Part shown: piece by piece, positions 25,178-33,008 of the stretch
Numbering within the stretch: the first letter of the stretch is position 1
Layout of the letters: each line of letters begins with the position of its first letter
Translations under genes and position numbers: made by a program
Notes under the pieces: generated by a model
Database searches by the model: none
Seen by the model: the letters and a program-made list of their open reading frames with translations, nothing else
What the model was told of the DNA's origin: nothing
NCBI GenBank assembly: GCA_964554795.1
Contig: CAZKQB010000001.1
Location: 62,001 to 126,000, forward strand
Source: SFHK01 sp964554795
GTDB lineage: Bacteria; Bacillota; Clostridia; Christensenellales; Aristaeellaceae
DNA length: 64,000 nucleotides
Reading direction: 5' to 3'

Positions 25178-25194
25178 CAGAGGAGGTACGAATC

Positions 25195-26295
25195 ATGAAA
25201 CTGAAGTGTGCAGTCGTCGGTATGGGCGGCATTGGCAACACGCATGCGAAGTGCTATCACGAGAACGAGCTTTCCGAGTTGGTCGCGGTTTGCGACCTGG
25301 TGAAGGAAAAGGCGGATGCGGCGGCAGAACAATTTGGCGTGCGCGCGTTCTATGATGAGGAAGAAATGCTCAAGGCAATGCCGGAAATCGACATCGTCTC
25401 TGTGACCACCTCCGGTTATGATAACGGCTCCATGCATTATGAGCCCGCCATGCTGGCTCTGAGCTACGGCAAGAACGTGCTGGTTGAAAAGCCCATCTGC
25501 GCGGATATAAACGATGCGCGCGAGCTGGTTCGCTATGCTGCAAAGCAGAAGGTCTATCTCGGCTGTGACCTGAACCACTACTTCTCCGGTCCTGCGTTTG
25601 CGGCAGATGAGCTGATGAAAAACGGCGGCGTGGGCGAGCTGGTGTATTGCATTCACAAGGTAGGCTTCAATGGCTCCGAGCTCAAGTACGGCGGCCCCGG
25701 CGCACCCCGCTGGCAGACGCCCTACAGTCATCTGAAGGCCTTCTGCGCGCATCCTTTCAGCGTTATGCGCCACTTCTGCGGCGACATCGTAGGCGTACAG
25801 GCGTTTTTGTCCAAGCCCGGCGTACGCGCGACTGCGTGCGACCCCATGCTGTCCATAAACTCCATTCACGTGCGCTTCGCCAACGGCGGCGTGGGCTATT
25901 TGATCAGCCAGCGTGGAGACGCGATGTTCGGTTTGGGCGGCTGGTGGAGCTATGAGCATGCCGGCACGAAGGGAACCTTCTGCATCGAAAACTGTGTGGA
26001 GAAGCTACACTACTGGAACATCAATGAGGTTGAGAACCCTGGTATGGCATCGCCCACGCCCAAGACCACCGATTTCGGCGTGAAGGAGTTTGGCTCCACG
26101 TTCCCGACCCGTATCAATGCCTTCCTCGAGGACATTGCCAACAAGGTGCCGCGCGAGTATCTGCGCGCCTCCGGACGCGACGCTCTCGCCACGCTTGAAT
26201 ACACCTTCGCCGCGATGAAGAGCTACGAGAACGGCGGCGTTCTAGTCGTGCCCGAGCTGCTGCCCGCCTTCCATGGCGACATCAGCCGCATCTGA
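25195..26295 (+). CDS. Gfo/Idh/MocA family oxidoreductase (3)
   Basis: The 366-residue protein starts with the Rossmann motif VGMGGIGNTHAK, carries VEKPICADINDARE, and has a larger C-terminal domain. GAGGAGG lies eight bases before ATG 25195; the frame opens earlier at 25174, overlapping the AraC gene's end. Four bases after its stop the Cys-type sulfatase starts. The close packing suggests these two products act in sequence on one substrate. Confidence 0.9.
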   Translation: MKLKCAVVGMGGIGNTHAKCYHENELSELVAVCDLVKEKADAAAEQFGVRAFYDEEEMLKAMPEIDIVSVTTSGYDNGSMHYEPAMLALSYGKNVLVEKPICADINDARELVRYAAKQKVYLGCDLNHYFSGPAFAADELMKNGGVGELVYCIHKVGFNGSELKYGGPGAPRWQTPYSHLKAFCAHPFSVMRHFCGDIVGVQAFLSKPGVRATACDPMLSINSIHVRFANGGVGYLISQRGDAMFGLGGWWSYEHAGTKGTFCIENCVEKLHYWNINEVENPGMASPTPKTTDFGVKEFGSTFPTRINAFLEDIANKVPREYLRASGRDALATLEYTFAAMKSYENGGVLVVPELLPAFHGDISRI

Positions 26296-26299
26296 CGGT

Positions 26300-27676
26300 A
26301 TGAATATTCTGCTGATCAATGCCGACCAGCTTCGGCATGACTGCGTGGGCTATCGGGGACTTCGGGGCGTAAAAACCCCGAACCTCGATGCGCTCGCGCG
26401 GGAGGGCATCGTATTTGAGGATGCGTACACCCCGTTGCCAGTGTGCTCGCCGGCACGACAGGCGCTTCTGTGCGGCCGTCGTCCGGACTCCATCGGCGCG
26501 CAATGGAACTACGATTTCATGCCTACGCCGGAGCTGGATCCATCGATCTGCTGGCCGGGAGAACTGAAGCGGAACGGTTGGAATACTGGCTATATCGGAA
26601 GGTTTCATGTGTCGTCCACCCATACCCCTGCGGATTTTGGATACCAGTCCGTGGTGCATTTAAGCAAATATCGTGCCTTCGCGGCGGAGAAGTACCCGGA
26701 CGTGAAGTACGAGGGCGGCTGGCTGGGATGTGAAAGTCCCATACCTGTAGAGGACGCTGAGACGCACTGGCTGGCAGGGCGTGCGGGCGAGATGATTCGC
26801 GCCTTTGCTGCCGAGGGCAAACCGTGGCACCTGTGGGTGGACTATGAGGTTCCGCACCTGCCGTGCCGTCCCTCCGCGCCGTTTTCCTGCATGTACAATC
26901 CGGACGAGATCGAGCCGTGGGACGGCTGGGGTGACGAATTCCATCTGAAGCCATACATTCACAGGCAGCAGACGCTGAGCTGGGACACGGCAAAGTATGA
27001 ATGGAAGGACTTTCAGCCTATGGTGGCGCGCTACTATGGCTGGATTACGCAGCTGGACGATGCAATCGGACGGATTCTTGCAGCGCTGAAGGAAACCGGG
27101 CAGTATGAGGACACCGCGATTGTCTTCACGTCCGATCATGGAGATATGTGCGCAAGCCATTCGATGCTGGACAAACACTATGTTCTGTACGACGATATTA
27201 TCCGAATTCCGCTGGTGGCGAAGATTCCCGGAGCAGAACCGCGGGTGAGTCATGAGCTCGTGATGAACTGTCTGGATATTCCTGCGTCCATTCGAAAGTG
27301 GGCGGGACTCGCCGAGGAGCCGATGCACCACGGGCGGCCGTTGCCGGAAACGGCTGAGGAGGAGTTAGGTGCGCAGGATGTACTCGTAACGTCCAACGGC
27401 CAGCAGTTTGGCCTCTACACGACGCGCGCGCTTCGGACGCGCACACACAAATACGTGTGGAACCTGACGGACATTGACGAGCTGTACGATCTGACGCTCG
27501 ACCCCGGCGAGAAGTGCAACCGAATTGCCGACCCTGCATATACGGAGCTTTTAAAGACCATGCGCAGGCGACTGTATGAACGGCTAAAGGAGACGGGAGA
27601 TCGCTTCGTTGGTAGCCAGTGGATGGAGCGTCAGCTGCTGGAAGACAAAAAACACATTCCGGAGGAACGTATTTAA
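26300..27676 (+). CDS. Sulfatase (Cys-type, formylglycine-dependent)
   Basis: The 458-residue S1-type sulfatase has the complete modification motif Cys49-Ser50-Pro51-Ala52-Arg53 followed by QALLCGRRP. The metal site is NADQLRHD near the N-terminus and FTSDHGDMC. Cys49 would be converted to formylglycine by the radical SAM maturase encoded at 18710. There is no signal peptide, so desulfation is cytoplasmic, after uptake of a small sulfated sugar. The ATG at 26300 has no SD of its own and lies four bases after the preceding stop, suggesting translational coupling. The substrate is not readable. Confidence 0.92.
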   Translation: MNILLINADQLRHDCVGYRGLRGVKTPNLDALAREGIVFEDAYTPLPVCSPARQALLCGRRPDSIGAQWNYDFMPTPELDPSICWPGELKRNGWNTGYIGRFHVSSTHTPADFGYQSVVHLSKYRAFAAEKYPDVKYEGGWLGCESPIPVEDAETHWLAGRAGEMIRAFAAEGKPWHLWVDYEVPHLPCRPSAPFSCMYNPDEIEPWDGWGDEFHLKPYIHRQQTLSWDTAKYEWKDFQPMVARYYGWITQLDDAIGRILAALKETGQYEDTAIVFTSDHGDMCASHSMLDKHYVLYDDIIRIPLVAKIPGAEPRVSHELVMNCLDIPASIRKWAGLAEEPMHHGRPLPETAEEELGAQDVLVTSNGQQFGLYTTRALRTRTHKYVWNLTDIDELYDLTLDPGEKCNRIADPAYTELLKTMRRRLYERLKETGDRFVGSQWMERQLLEDKKHIPEERI

Positions 27677-27690
27677 CCAAGGAGGCACCC

Positions 27691-28917
27691 ATGAAAAAAC
27701 TGCTTGCGATTCTTGCGGCACTTGCCCTTGTGCTTTCGGGAATTTCCGTTGTGGCCGAGGATGAGAAGGTAACCTTGAGCTTCCTGCGCATCGGCAATGA
27801 CGAGACCGAGCGCGCCTTCTGGCAATGGGCGATTGAGGAGTTTGAAAAGGTCAACACGAATGTGCACATTGCATATGAGGAAGCGCCCATCGGCGACAGC
27901 ATGGATACCGTGCTCAACACCCGTTTCGCGTCCGGCGAGGGCGTAGACCTGATTGGTCACGGCATTCTCTCCGTGGCACAGCGCGTTGAGGCGAACCAGT
28001 ATATGGCGATTGACGAGTATTTTGAGGGCTGGGAAGGCAAGGATGACATCATGGCCTCCGTGCTCGCCAACGGCACCTATAACGGACACGTGTACGGACT
28101 GGGCTATTCCGTTACGCCCTATGTGTTTGCTTACCGCTCTGATCTGCTTGAGGAAGCTGGCATTGACGTGCCCACCACATGGGATGATCTGGCCGACGCC
28201 GCCCGCGAGCTGACGAGGAAGAACGATGATGGAGAAGTGGAGTTCGCAGGCTTCTGCTATCCGCAAACCGGCGGAAACTTAGTTGAGCTGGACGTGTTTG
28301 TGTATGGCAACGGCGGCCAGTACATTGTTGACGGTGAGCCGACGTTTGCGGACAACGAAGCAATTTCAGGCGCGCTTTCCTTCCTGCGCGAGCTGCTTCC
28401 GGACGTGAGTCTTACCTATTCCAACAGCGAGGTTAATCCGTTCGTATCCGGCTCTGCCGCGATGACACTGATCAACAATGCCGTGCTGACCGCTATGCTC
28501 AAGAATCCCGAGTATGAGGGCAAGGTCGGTATTGCGTTGCCTCCGAACAATGGCACGAAGGCCTCATTCTGTGGCTGCAATATGCTGTTTATCGGCACGA
28601 GGTGTCAGCATCCGGACGAAGCGTTCAGCTTTATAGCTTTCGTGCTTTCCCGGGAAGCGACGCTCAAGCGTGCCGAAATGGCGAAGATTCCCGTAACTCG
28701 CACGTCTCTGGTCGAGGCGTACGCCGAAATGGATCCCATGAATTATGCCCGCAGCCTGTGCGTTACCTATGGCACCGGTATGCCGCGCGTAACATGGTCT
28801 ACCGGCTTTCAGGCTGTGCGCAACGAGCTGAGCCAGAACGCACTGTTCGGTGATATGGACATTGATGAGGCGCTCGACAAAGCACAGGTCGATCTTGAAT
28901 TCCGCATCAACGGCTGA
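27691..28917 (+). CDS. ABC transporter extracellular sugar-binding protein
   Basis: The 408-residue family-1 solute-binding protein begins with a signal peptide (MKKLLAILAALALVLS) ending near VVAEDEK. Unlike most Gram-positive binding proteins there is no lipobox Cys: the site reads LSGIS. It would therefore be cleaved by signal peptidase I and released, or held by another means. The mature part has the typical FWQWAIEEFEKVN start. AAGGAGG precedes the ATG. It is followed by two permease genes; together they form a CUT1-type sugar importer. Confidence 0.92.
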   Translation: MKKLLAILAALALVLSGISVVAEDEKVTLSFLRIGNDETERAFWQWAIEEFEKVNTNVHIAYEEAPIGDSMDTVLNTRFASGEGVDLIGHGILSVAQRVEANQYMAIDEYFEGWEGKDDIMASVLANGTYNGHVYGLGYSVTPYVFAYRSDLLEEAGIDVPTTWDDLADAARELTRKNDDGEVEFAGFCYPQTGGNLVELDVFVYGNGGQYIVDGEPTFADNEAISGALSFLRELLPDVSLTYSNSEVNPFVSGSAAMTLINNAVLTAMLKNPEYEGKVGIALPPNNGTKASFCGCNMLFIGTRCQHPDEAFSFIAFVLSREATLKRAEMAKIPVTRTSLVEAYAEMDPMNYARSLCVTYGTGMPRVTWSTGFQAVRNELSQNALFGDMDIDEALDKAQVDLEFRING

Positions 28918-28927
28918 TAAAGAAACG

Positions 28928-28959
28928 GCCCGGAGGAAGAAACGCTCTTCCTCCGGGGC
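28928..28959 (+). terminator. Intercistronic hairpin between binding protein and permease genes
   Basis: CGGAGGAAGA (28931-28940) pairs with TCTTCCTCCG (28946-28955) around AACGC, extended by GC pairs with one bulged base. A weak T stretch follows. Such stems usually let the binding protein be made in excess over the permeases. Confidence 0.55.
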
Positions 28960-28977
28960 TTTCGGGGGATTTTGCAG

Positions 28978-29877
28978 GTGAAAAAAACGCGTATGCAGGG
29001 CGCGAGGCGCTCGGATGCAAGGGCGGCATTTTTGATGCTGGCGCCGTTTCTTTTGTTTTTTCTGACGTTTGTGATTTATCCGGCCTTTCAAAACGTCTGG
29101 TACTCCTTTACAAACTACAATCTTGACACGGACACATGGGTGGGATTGAAAAATTATCTGCGTCTGCCGCAGGATGATGTGTTTGTGAAGGCGTGTGTCA
29201 ACACCTGCATTTACGCGCTTGTGAGCGTATGCTCGCTGACCATTCTGGGCTTTTTGACGGCGGCGTTTTTAAACCGCTCTGCCGGCGCAGTGAAGTGGGT
29301 TCGGATGCTTCTGATCTTTCCGTATGCTACGTCGATGGCGGCAGTGTCGATGATCTGGCTGATGATGTTTGACCCGAACCATGGCTTTCTAAATAAGCTT
29401 CTGCACTTTCTGGGCACGGGCGGAAGAAGCTGGCTGTTTGACAAAAGCCTTGCGCTTGGCTGTCTGATATTTGTGAACGTGTGGAAAAACATCGGTTATT
29501 GCATGCTGATTTATCTGGCGGGCATCAATTCGATTCCGGTGGAGCTATACGAGGCGGCGACGGTAGACGGCGCGGGGGAGATGACGAGGCTTTTCAGAAT
29601 CACTCTTCCGATGGTGCGCCCGGTGGCGTTTTTTGTGTTTATTACTACGATGGTGGATGCGTTCAAGACCTTTGAGCAGGTGCAGATCATGACGCGCGGC
29701 GACCCGGTATACGCCACAACAACGATCGTTCACCAGATTTATCAGCAGGGCTTCAGTGAATTCCGCATGGGCTATGCCTCGGCGATGGCTGTGGTGCTTT
29801 TGCTGGTTGTGATGCTGCTTACACTGTTTAATTTCCGAATGAGCAAGGCCGGGGAAAGCGAGGGGAGCCGCGGATGA
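28978..29877 (+). CDS. ABC sugar transporter permease (MalF/UgpA-like)
   Basis: The 299-residue protein has six membrane spans and the EAA loop VELYEAATVDGAGEMTRLFRITLP that docks the ATPase. GGGGGA lies eight bases upstream of GTG 28978; TTG 28972 and ATG 28993 are alternatives. It overlaps the second permease gene by four bases (ATGA). Confidence 0.9.
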   Translation: MKKTRMQGARRSDARAAFLMLAPFLLFFLTFVIYPAFQNVWYSFTNYNLDTDTWVGLKNYLRLPQDDVFVKACVNTCIYALVSVCSLTILGFLTAAFLNRSAGAVKWVRMLLIFPYATSMAAVSMIWLMMFDPNHGFLNKLLHFLGTGGRSWLFDKSLALGCLIFVNVWKNIGYCMLIYLAGINSIPVELYEAATVDGAGEMTRLFRITLPMVRPVAFFVFITTMVDAFKTFEQVQIMTRGDPVYATTTIVHQIYQQGFSEFRMGYASAMAVVLLLVVMLLTLFNFRMSKAGESEGSRG

Positions 29878-30731
29878 AGAGGACGCGCGGAGATCGGGTA
29901 TTCCGTATGGCTTCGCTTTTGCTGATGCTGGTTTTGTGCCTGCTTGTGGCGTTTCCGATGTTTATGACCGTGTCCGTTTCGCTTCAGACGATGAATGAGA
30001 TTTACGCGGCCGATCCGGTGATTTTTCCGACGAAGCTGCGGTTTGAAAACTATCGCATTGCCATGCAGAGCGGCGATTGGGGACGGTATTTCCTGAACAG
30101 CGCCTATGTGACAGTGGTCACGGTGCTCGTATCGCTGGTGATCAATTCGATGTCTGGCTATGTGTTCGCGCGCATTCCGTTTCGCGGGAGGGACGCGCTG
30201 TTTCTGCTGATTCTGCTTGGCATGATGATTCCCACGCAGGTGACGCTGATTCCCGTGTTTACGCTGCTTAAAAAGATGAGTTTTTGGGGCGGCGGCTCGT
30301 CCGGGCTGATCAATACCTATGAGGGATTGATCATTCCCTTTATCGCCGGCTCGTTTGGCGTATTCCTGACGAGGCAGTTCTACGTGGCTTTCCCACAGGA
30401 GCTGGATGACGCGGCAATGATGGATGGCTGCGGGCGCTTTGGTACGTATTTGCGCGTGTATCTGCCGCTCAGCGGTCCAGTGCTGGCGTCGCTTGGCGTT
30501 TTGAAATTCACAGGCACGTGGAACGAGTATACGTGGCCGCTGGTTGCCACGAGCGGCGATGCCATGAAGACCGTGCAGGTTGCGCTGACAGGCTTTCGCG
30601 ACGAGGGCGAAATCTATTGGAATCTTCTTATGGCGGCGACGCTTACGGCGTCCCTGCCGATCTATTTTGTATTTTTCTTCGCACAAAAGCACTTCGTATC
30701 TGGGCTGCTGGCCGGGAGCGTGAAGGCATAG
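29874..30731 (+). CDS. ABC sugar transporter permease (MalG/UgpE-like)
   Basis: The 285-residue six-span permease carries the EAA-type loop LDDAAMMDGCGRFGTYLRVY. It pairs with the preceding subunit. No ATP-binding subunit is encoded anywhere near, so the importer must borrow a shared MsmX-type ATPase from elsewhere in the genome, as is common for Firmicute CUT1 systems. Confidence 0.9.
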   Translation: MKRTRGDRVFRMASLLLMLVLCLLVAFPMFMTVSVSLQTMNEIYAADPVIFPTKLRFENYRIAMQSGDWGRYFLNSAYVTVVTVLVSLVINSMSGYVFARIPFRGRDALFLLILLGMMIPTQVTLIPVFTLLKKMSFWGGGSSGLINTYEGLIIPFIAGSFGVFLTRQFYVAFPQELDDAAMMDGCGRFGTYLRVYLPLSGPVLASLGVLKFTGTWNEYTWPLVATSGDAMKTVQVALTGFRDEGEIYWNLLMAATLTASLPIYFVFFFAQKHFVSGLLAGSVKA

Positions 30732-30741
30732 GAGGCGCGAC

Positions 30742-31602
30742 ATGCTGTATGTAATCATTTCGATGCTGTTCTTTTTTCTTCAGAATGCGGTGAACAAGGC
30801 CTTTGGCAACTACTATCGCGCAGATACGCGGCTTTTGATGCTGTATCAGCTGCCGGTTCATCTGACGATGCTCTTTTGTCTTCTTTTGATGGGCACGCGC
30901 CTGAGCCTGCCATTGGGCGGGTGGTTGCTGGCGATTGGATATGGCATAATCTTTCTTAGTACTATCACGCTGATGACAAAGTCGCTGTCTGTAGGGCCGA
31001 TTGGGCAGACGACGCTGATTGTGAACCTTTCTCTGCTGCTATCGCTGATTGCGGGCGTGGCATTCTTTGGAGAGAGCATGACGCTCTGCCGGTGGATCGG
31101 CGTTCCATGCATTCTGCTGACGCTGGTTCTGAGCGCGCTGGGCGGGGGAGACGACAAGAAGAAGAGCGGCCGTTGGCTGGTGCTGGTGTTCATTACGATG
31201 CTGGGAGATGGCAGCCTGTCGCTGGTACAGAAAACGTTTGTGACGCTGTATCCCAGTGCAGAGGTTTCTTCCTTTATTCTGGCGTCGGTGCTGGCAGGCA
31301 CGGCCATCAGCGGCGCGATCGTGTTTCAGTCTGCCTTTACAGGTAAACTGGCGATTCCCTCCGAGAAGCTGCGCTTTTTTCTGTATGCGGTGTTGGTGGG
31401 TGCAGGGACGGTGTTTGGAACGCTCTACAGCATGAAGGCGCTTTCGGTGCTGGATGGCGTTGTTGTGTTCCCGGTGCGGCAGGGCGGTCTGATTGTACTG
31501 ATTACGGTATACGGCGTTCTGCGATACAAGGATAAATTCGATCTACGGATTGCTGCGATGCTGGCCAGCGGTCTAACTGGAATTGTGCTGCTGAACCTGT
31601 GA
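30742..31602 (+). CDS. EamA/DMT family transporter
   Basis: The 286-residue protein has about ten membrane spans in two repeats (first about 1-135, second about 145-286), the layout of the drug/metabolite transporter superfamily. It begins eleven bases after the second permease gene, with AGGAGG at 30730-30735, so it is likely the last gene of the carbohydrate locus. It might export a waste product such as a released aglycone or organic sulfate, but that is a guess. Confidence 0.85.
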   Translation: MLYVIISMLFFFLQNAVNKAFGNYYRADTRLLMLYQLPVHLTMLFCLLLMGTRLSLPLGGWLLAIGYGIIFLSTITLMTKSLSVGPIGQTTLIVNLSLLLSLIAGVAFFGESMTLCRWIGVPCILLTLVLSALGGGDDKKKSGRWLVLVFITMLGDGSLSLVQKTFVTLYPSAEVSSFILASVLAGTAISGAIVFQSAFTGKLAIPSEKLRFFLYAVLVGAGTVFGTLYSMKALSVLDGVVVFPVRQGGLIVLITVYGVLRYKDKFDLRIAAMLASGLTGIVLLNL

Positions 31603-31656
31603 AGCTACGAAATGATACGCAACATACAGTTAACAGAAGAAGTTTTCCAAAAAGTG

Positions 31657-31685
31657 TTGACAAAAGCCATGAAGTGTAGTATTAT
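31657..31685 (+). promoter_or_regulatory. sigma-A promoter of the tRNA operon
   Basis: TTGACA (31657-31662) and TATTAT (31680-31685) have a 17-base spacer, about 45 bases before the first tRNA. Confidence 0.7.
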
Positions 31686-31730
31686 ATCAAAGTCGTCGAT
31701 GAAACGGCGACAGAACAGGTAGGAACCTGA

Positions 31731-31803
31731 GGGAGCATAGCTCAGTTGGGAGAGCATTTGCCTTACAAGCAAAGGGTCACAGGTTCGAGCCCTGTTGTTC
31801 CCA
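31731..31803 (+). tRNA. tRNA-Val (TAC)
   Basis: The acceptor stem GGGAGCA pairs with TGTTCCC, and the anticodon loop is CTTACAA, anticodon TAC. Discriminator A; no encoded CCA. Confidence 0.93.
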
Positions 31804-31810
31804 GAAATGT

Positions 31811-31885
31811 GGTCCGGTAGTTCAGTTGGTTTAGAATGCCAGCCTGTCACGCTGGAGGTCGAGGGTTCGAGCCCCTTCCGGATCG
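31811..31885 (+). tRNA. tRNA-Asp (GTC)
   Basis: The acceptor GGTCCGG pairs with CCGGATC (one G-U). The anticodon loop is CTGTCAC, anticodon GTC, and the discriminator is G as expected for Asp. Confidence 0.93.
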
Positions 31886-31891
31886 CTTTAT

Positions 31892-31964
31892 GGCTCGGTA
31901 GCTCAGTAGGTAGAGCAGGAGACTGAAAATCTCCGTGTCGGTGGTTCGATTCCGCCCCGCGCCA
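31892..31964 (+). tRNA. tRNA-Phe (GAA)
   Basis: The anticodon loop is CTGAAAA, anticodon GAA. The acceptor GGCTCGG against CCGCGCC leaves position 4 as a T-C mismatch. The D and T arms are normal. Discriminator A. Confidence 0.9.
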
Positions 31965-31973
31965 TTTTCTTAT

Positions 31974-32046
31974 GCGGTAGTAGCTCAGTTGGTAGAGCGC
32001 CACCTTGCCAAGGTGGAGGTCGCGAGTCCGAGTCTCGTCTACCGCT
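31974..32046 (+). tRNA. tRNA-Gly (GCC)
   Basis: The acceptor GCGGTAG pairs with CTACCGC, and the anticodon loop TTGCCAA gives GCC. The T loop reads TCCGAGT, so base 55, nearly always T (pseudouridine), is C. The D loop retains GG. Discriminator T. Confidence 0.92.
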
Positions 32047-32058
32047 TTTCTTATACCC

Positions 32059-32130
32059 GGTGCCATAGCCAAGTGGTAAGGCAAAGGTCTGCAAAACCTT
32101 CATTCCCCGGTTCGAATCCGGGTGGCACCT
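32059..32130 (+). tRNA. tRNA-Cys (GCA)
   Basis: The acceptor GGTGCCA pairs with TGGCACC. The anticodon loop CTGCAAA gives GCA, with discriminator T as required for cysteinyl-tRNA synthetase. Confidence 0.93.
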
Positions 32131-32133
32131 GAG

Positions 32134-32164
32134 ATCCCGGTTGTTTGGATAGCCGGGATTTTTT
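32134..32164 (+). terminator. Terminator of the tRNA operon
   Basis: ATCCCGG (32134-32140) pairs with CCGGGAT (32153-32159), followed by a run of six T. Confidence 0.85.
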
Positions 32165-32428
32165 AATGCTTGTAAAGAGTGTCCACATGATTTCTCCTGT
32201 ACGGAAGGAATGATTCCAAACGTAAGGGCTCTTAGAAGGCATCATATGCTTATTATGCGCCTGCCGCAGAGGGAAGGTTCTGTGGCAGGCGCATTTCTAT
32301 GGATGATCAATAAGGAATCAAAGAAACCTGTTGTGGAAGGATTATAAAGGAATGCTTCTGGGGTGAAATGGTTGTCGTCAATGATTTGGAGGCGCGGAAG
32401 GCCGAATGCCATTTCTATATCCTGACCG
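32165..32428. other. Non-coding stretch with one strong hairpin
   Basis: The only clear structure is a 14-bp stem (32255-32268 with 32281-32294; one G-U) around a 12-base loop. It lies downstream of the minus-strand DUF4829 gene but has no good T run on either strand. Nothing else is recognisable. Confidence 0.5.
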
Positions 32429-32821
32429 TTAATAGCCATGATCGACGAGCTGCCACGCTTCTCCGTCTGCGCGGACAAGTATCCAGCTCCATTTTTTATA
32501 GGTGCTGTTTGGCTCCAGCGAGCCGTCCCCGCCAGAGGAATCGACATTGAAGCTTGAAAGCAGGACAAGGACGTCAGTGGCATTGAAGCGCGTCAGGTAA
32601 TCCTGATTTCGGGAGATGGCTTCATCGCCTGCGTATCCGATTTCAGTTAGCGTGCATCCGCTCCATGAACGAGCAAATTCCGAAACGACCACGTCGATGG
32701 CGGAGGCAATTTCCGCTTGCTCATAGACGTCAGAGGCGACCTCGCGCGTGACGACGGTTGACACATCTCCTCCGGAACCAAGCATAACAAGAGACAGGAG
32801 CAAAGCAAACAGACTTTTCAT
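32429..32821 (-). CDS. DUF4829-type secreted protein
   Basis: The 130-residue protein begins with a signal sequence (MKSLFALLLSLVMLGSG) and has the recurring clostridial pattern AIDVVVSEFARSWSGCTLTEIGY ... VLVLLSSF ... WSWILVRADGEAWQLVDHGY, which I match to DUF4829. GAGGTGA lies before the ATG at 32821. Function unknown; it is monocistronic with its own promoter. Confidence 0.75.
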   Translation of the reverse strand: MKSLFALLLSLVMLGSGGDVSTVVTREVASDVYEQAEIASAIDVVVSEFARSWSGCTLTEIGYAGDEAISRNQDYLTRFNATDVLVLLSSFNVDSSGGDGSLEPNSTYKKWSWILVRADGEAWQLVDHGY

Positions 32822-32876
32822 AGGAATCACCTCACATATAAAAATGGTGGCGAACAGAAAATTCACAGCCGAGAGC

Positions 32877-32905
32877 ATTATAATCCAACGCAGAGGAAAA
32901 TGCAA
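32877..32905 (-). promoter_or_regulatory. sigma-A promoter of the DUF4829 gene
   Basis: On the minus strand TTGCAT (32905-32900) and TATAAT (32882-32877) have a 17-base spacer. Confidence 0.6.
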
Positions 32906-32933
32906 GTTTGCGAGGATACTTTGCTTTTAACAC

Positions 32934-32962
32934 TTGCGCGTCGGCTTGTCATCAGGTATAAT
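32934..32962 (+). promoter_or_regulatory. sigma-A promoter of the GH4 gene
   Basis: TTGCGC (32934-32939) and TATAAT (32957-32962) have a 17-base spacer. Confidence 0.65.
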
Positions 32963-33008
32963 GTAGGAGAAGACATCCGGGAAACGGATGAATCAGGAGG
33001 GGACATTC

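Noticed and set aside
29874..31602. Search for an ABC ATPase gene near the sugar permeases
   Set aside because: None is present; the EamA gene follows directly. The ATPase must be encoded elsewhere.
31731..32130. Repeat-like periodicity suggesting a CRISPR array
   Set aside because: The repeated GGTTCGA and AGCTCAGT segments are T-loop and D-arm sequences of five tandem tRNAs.
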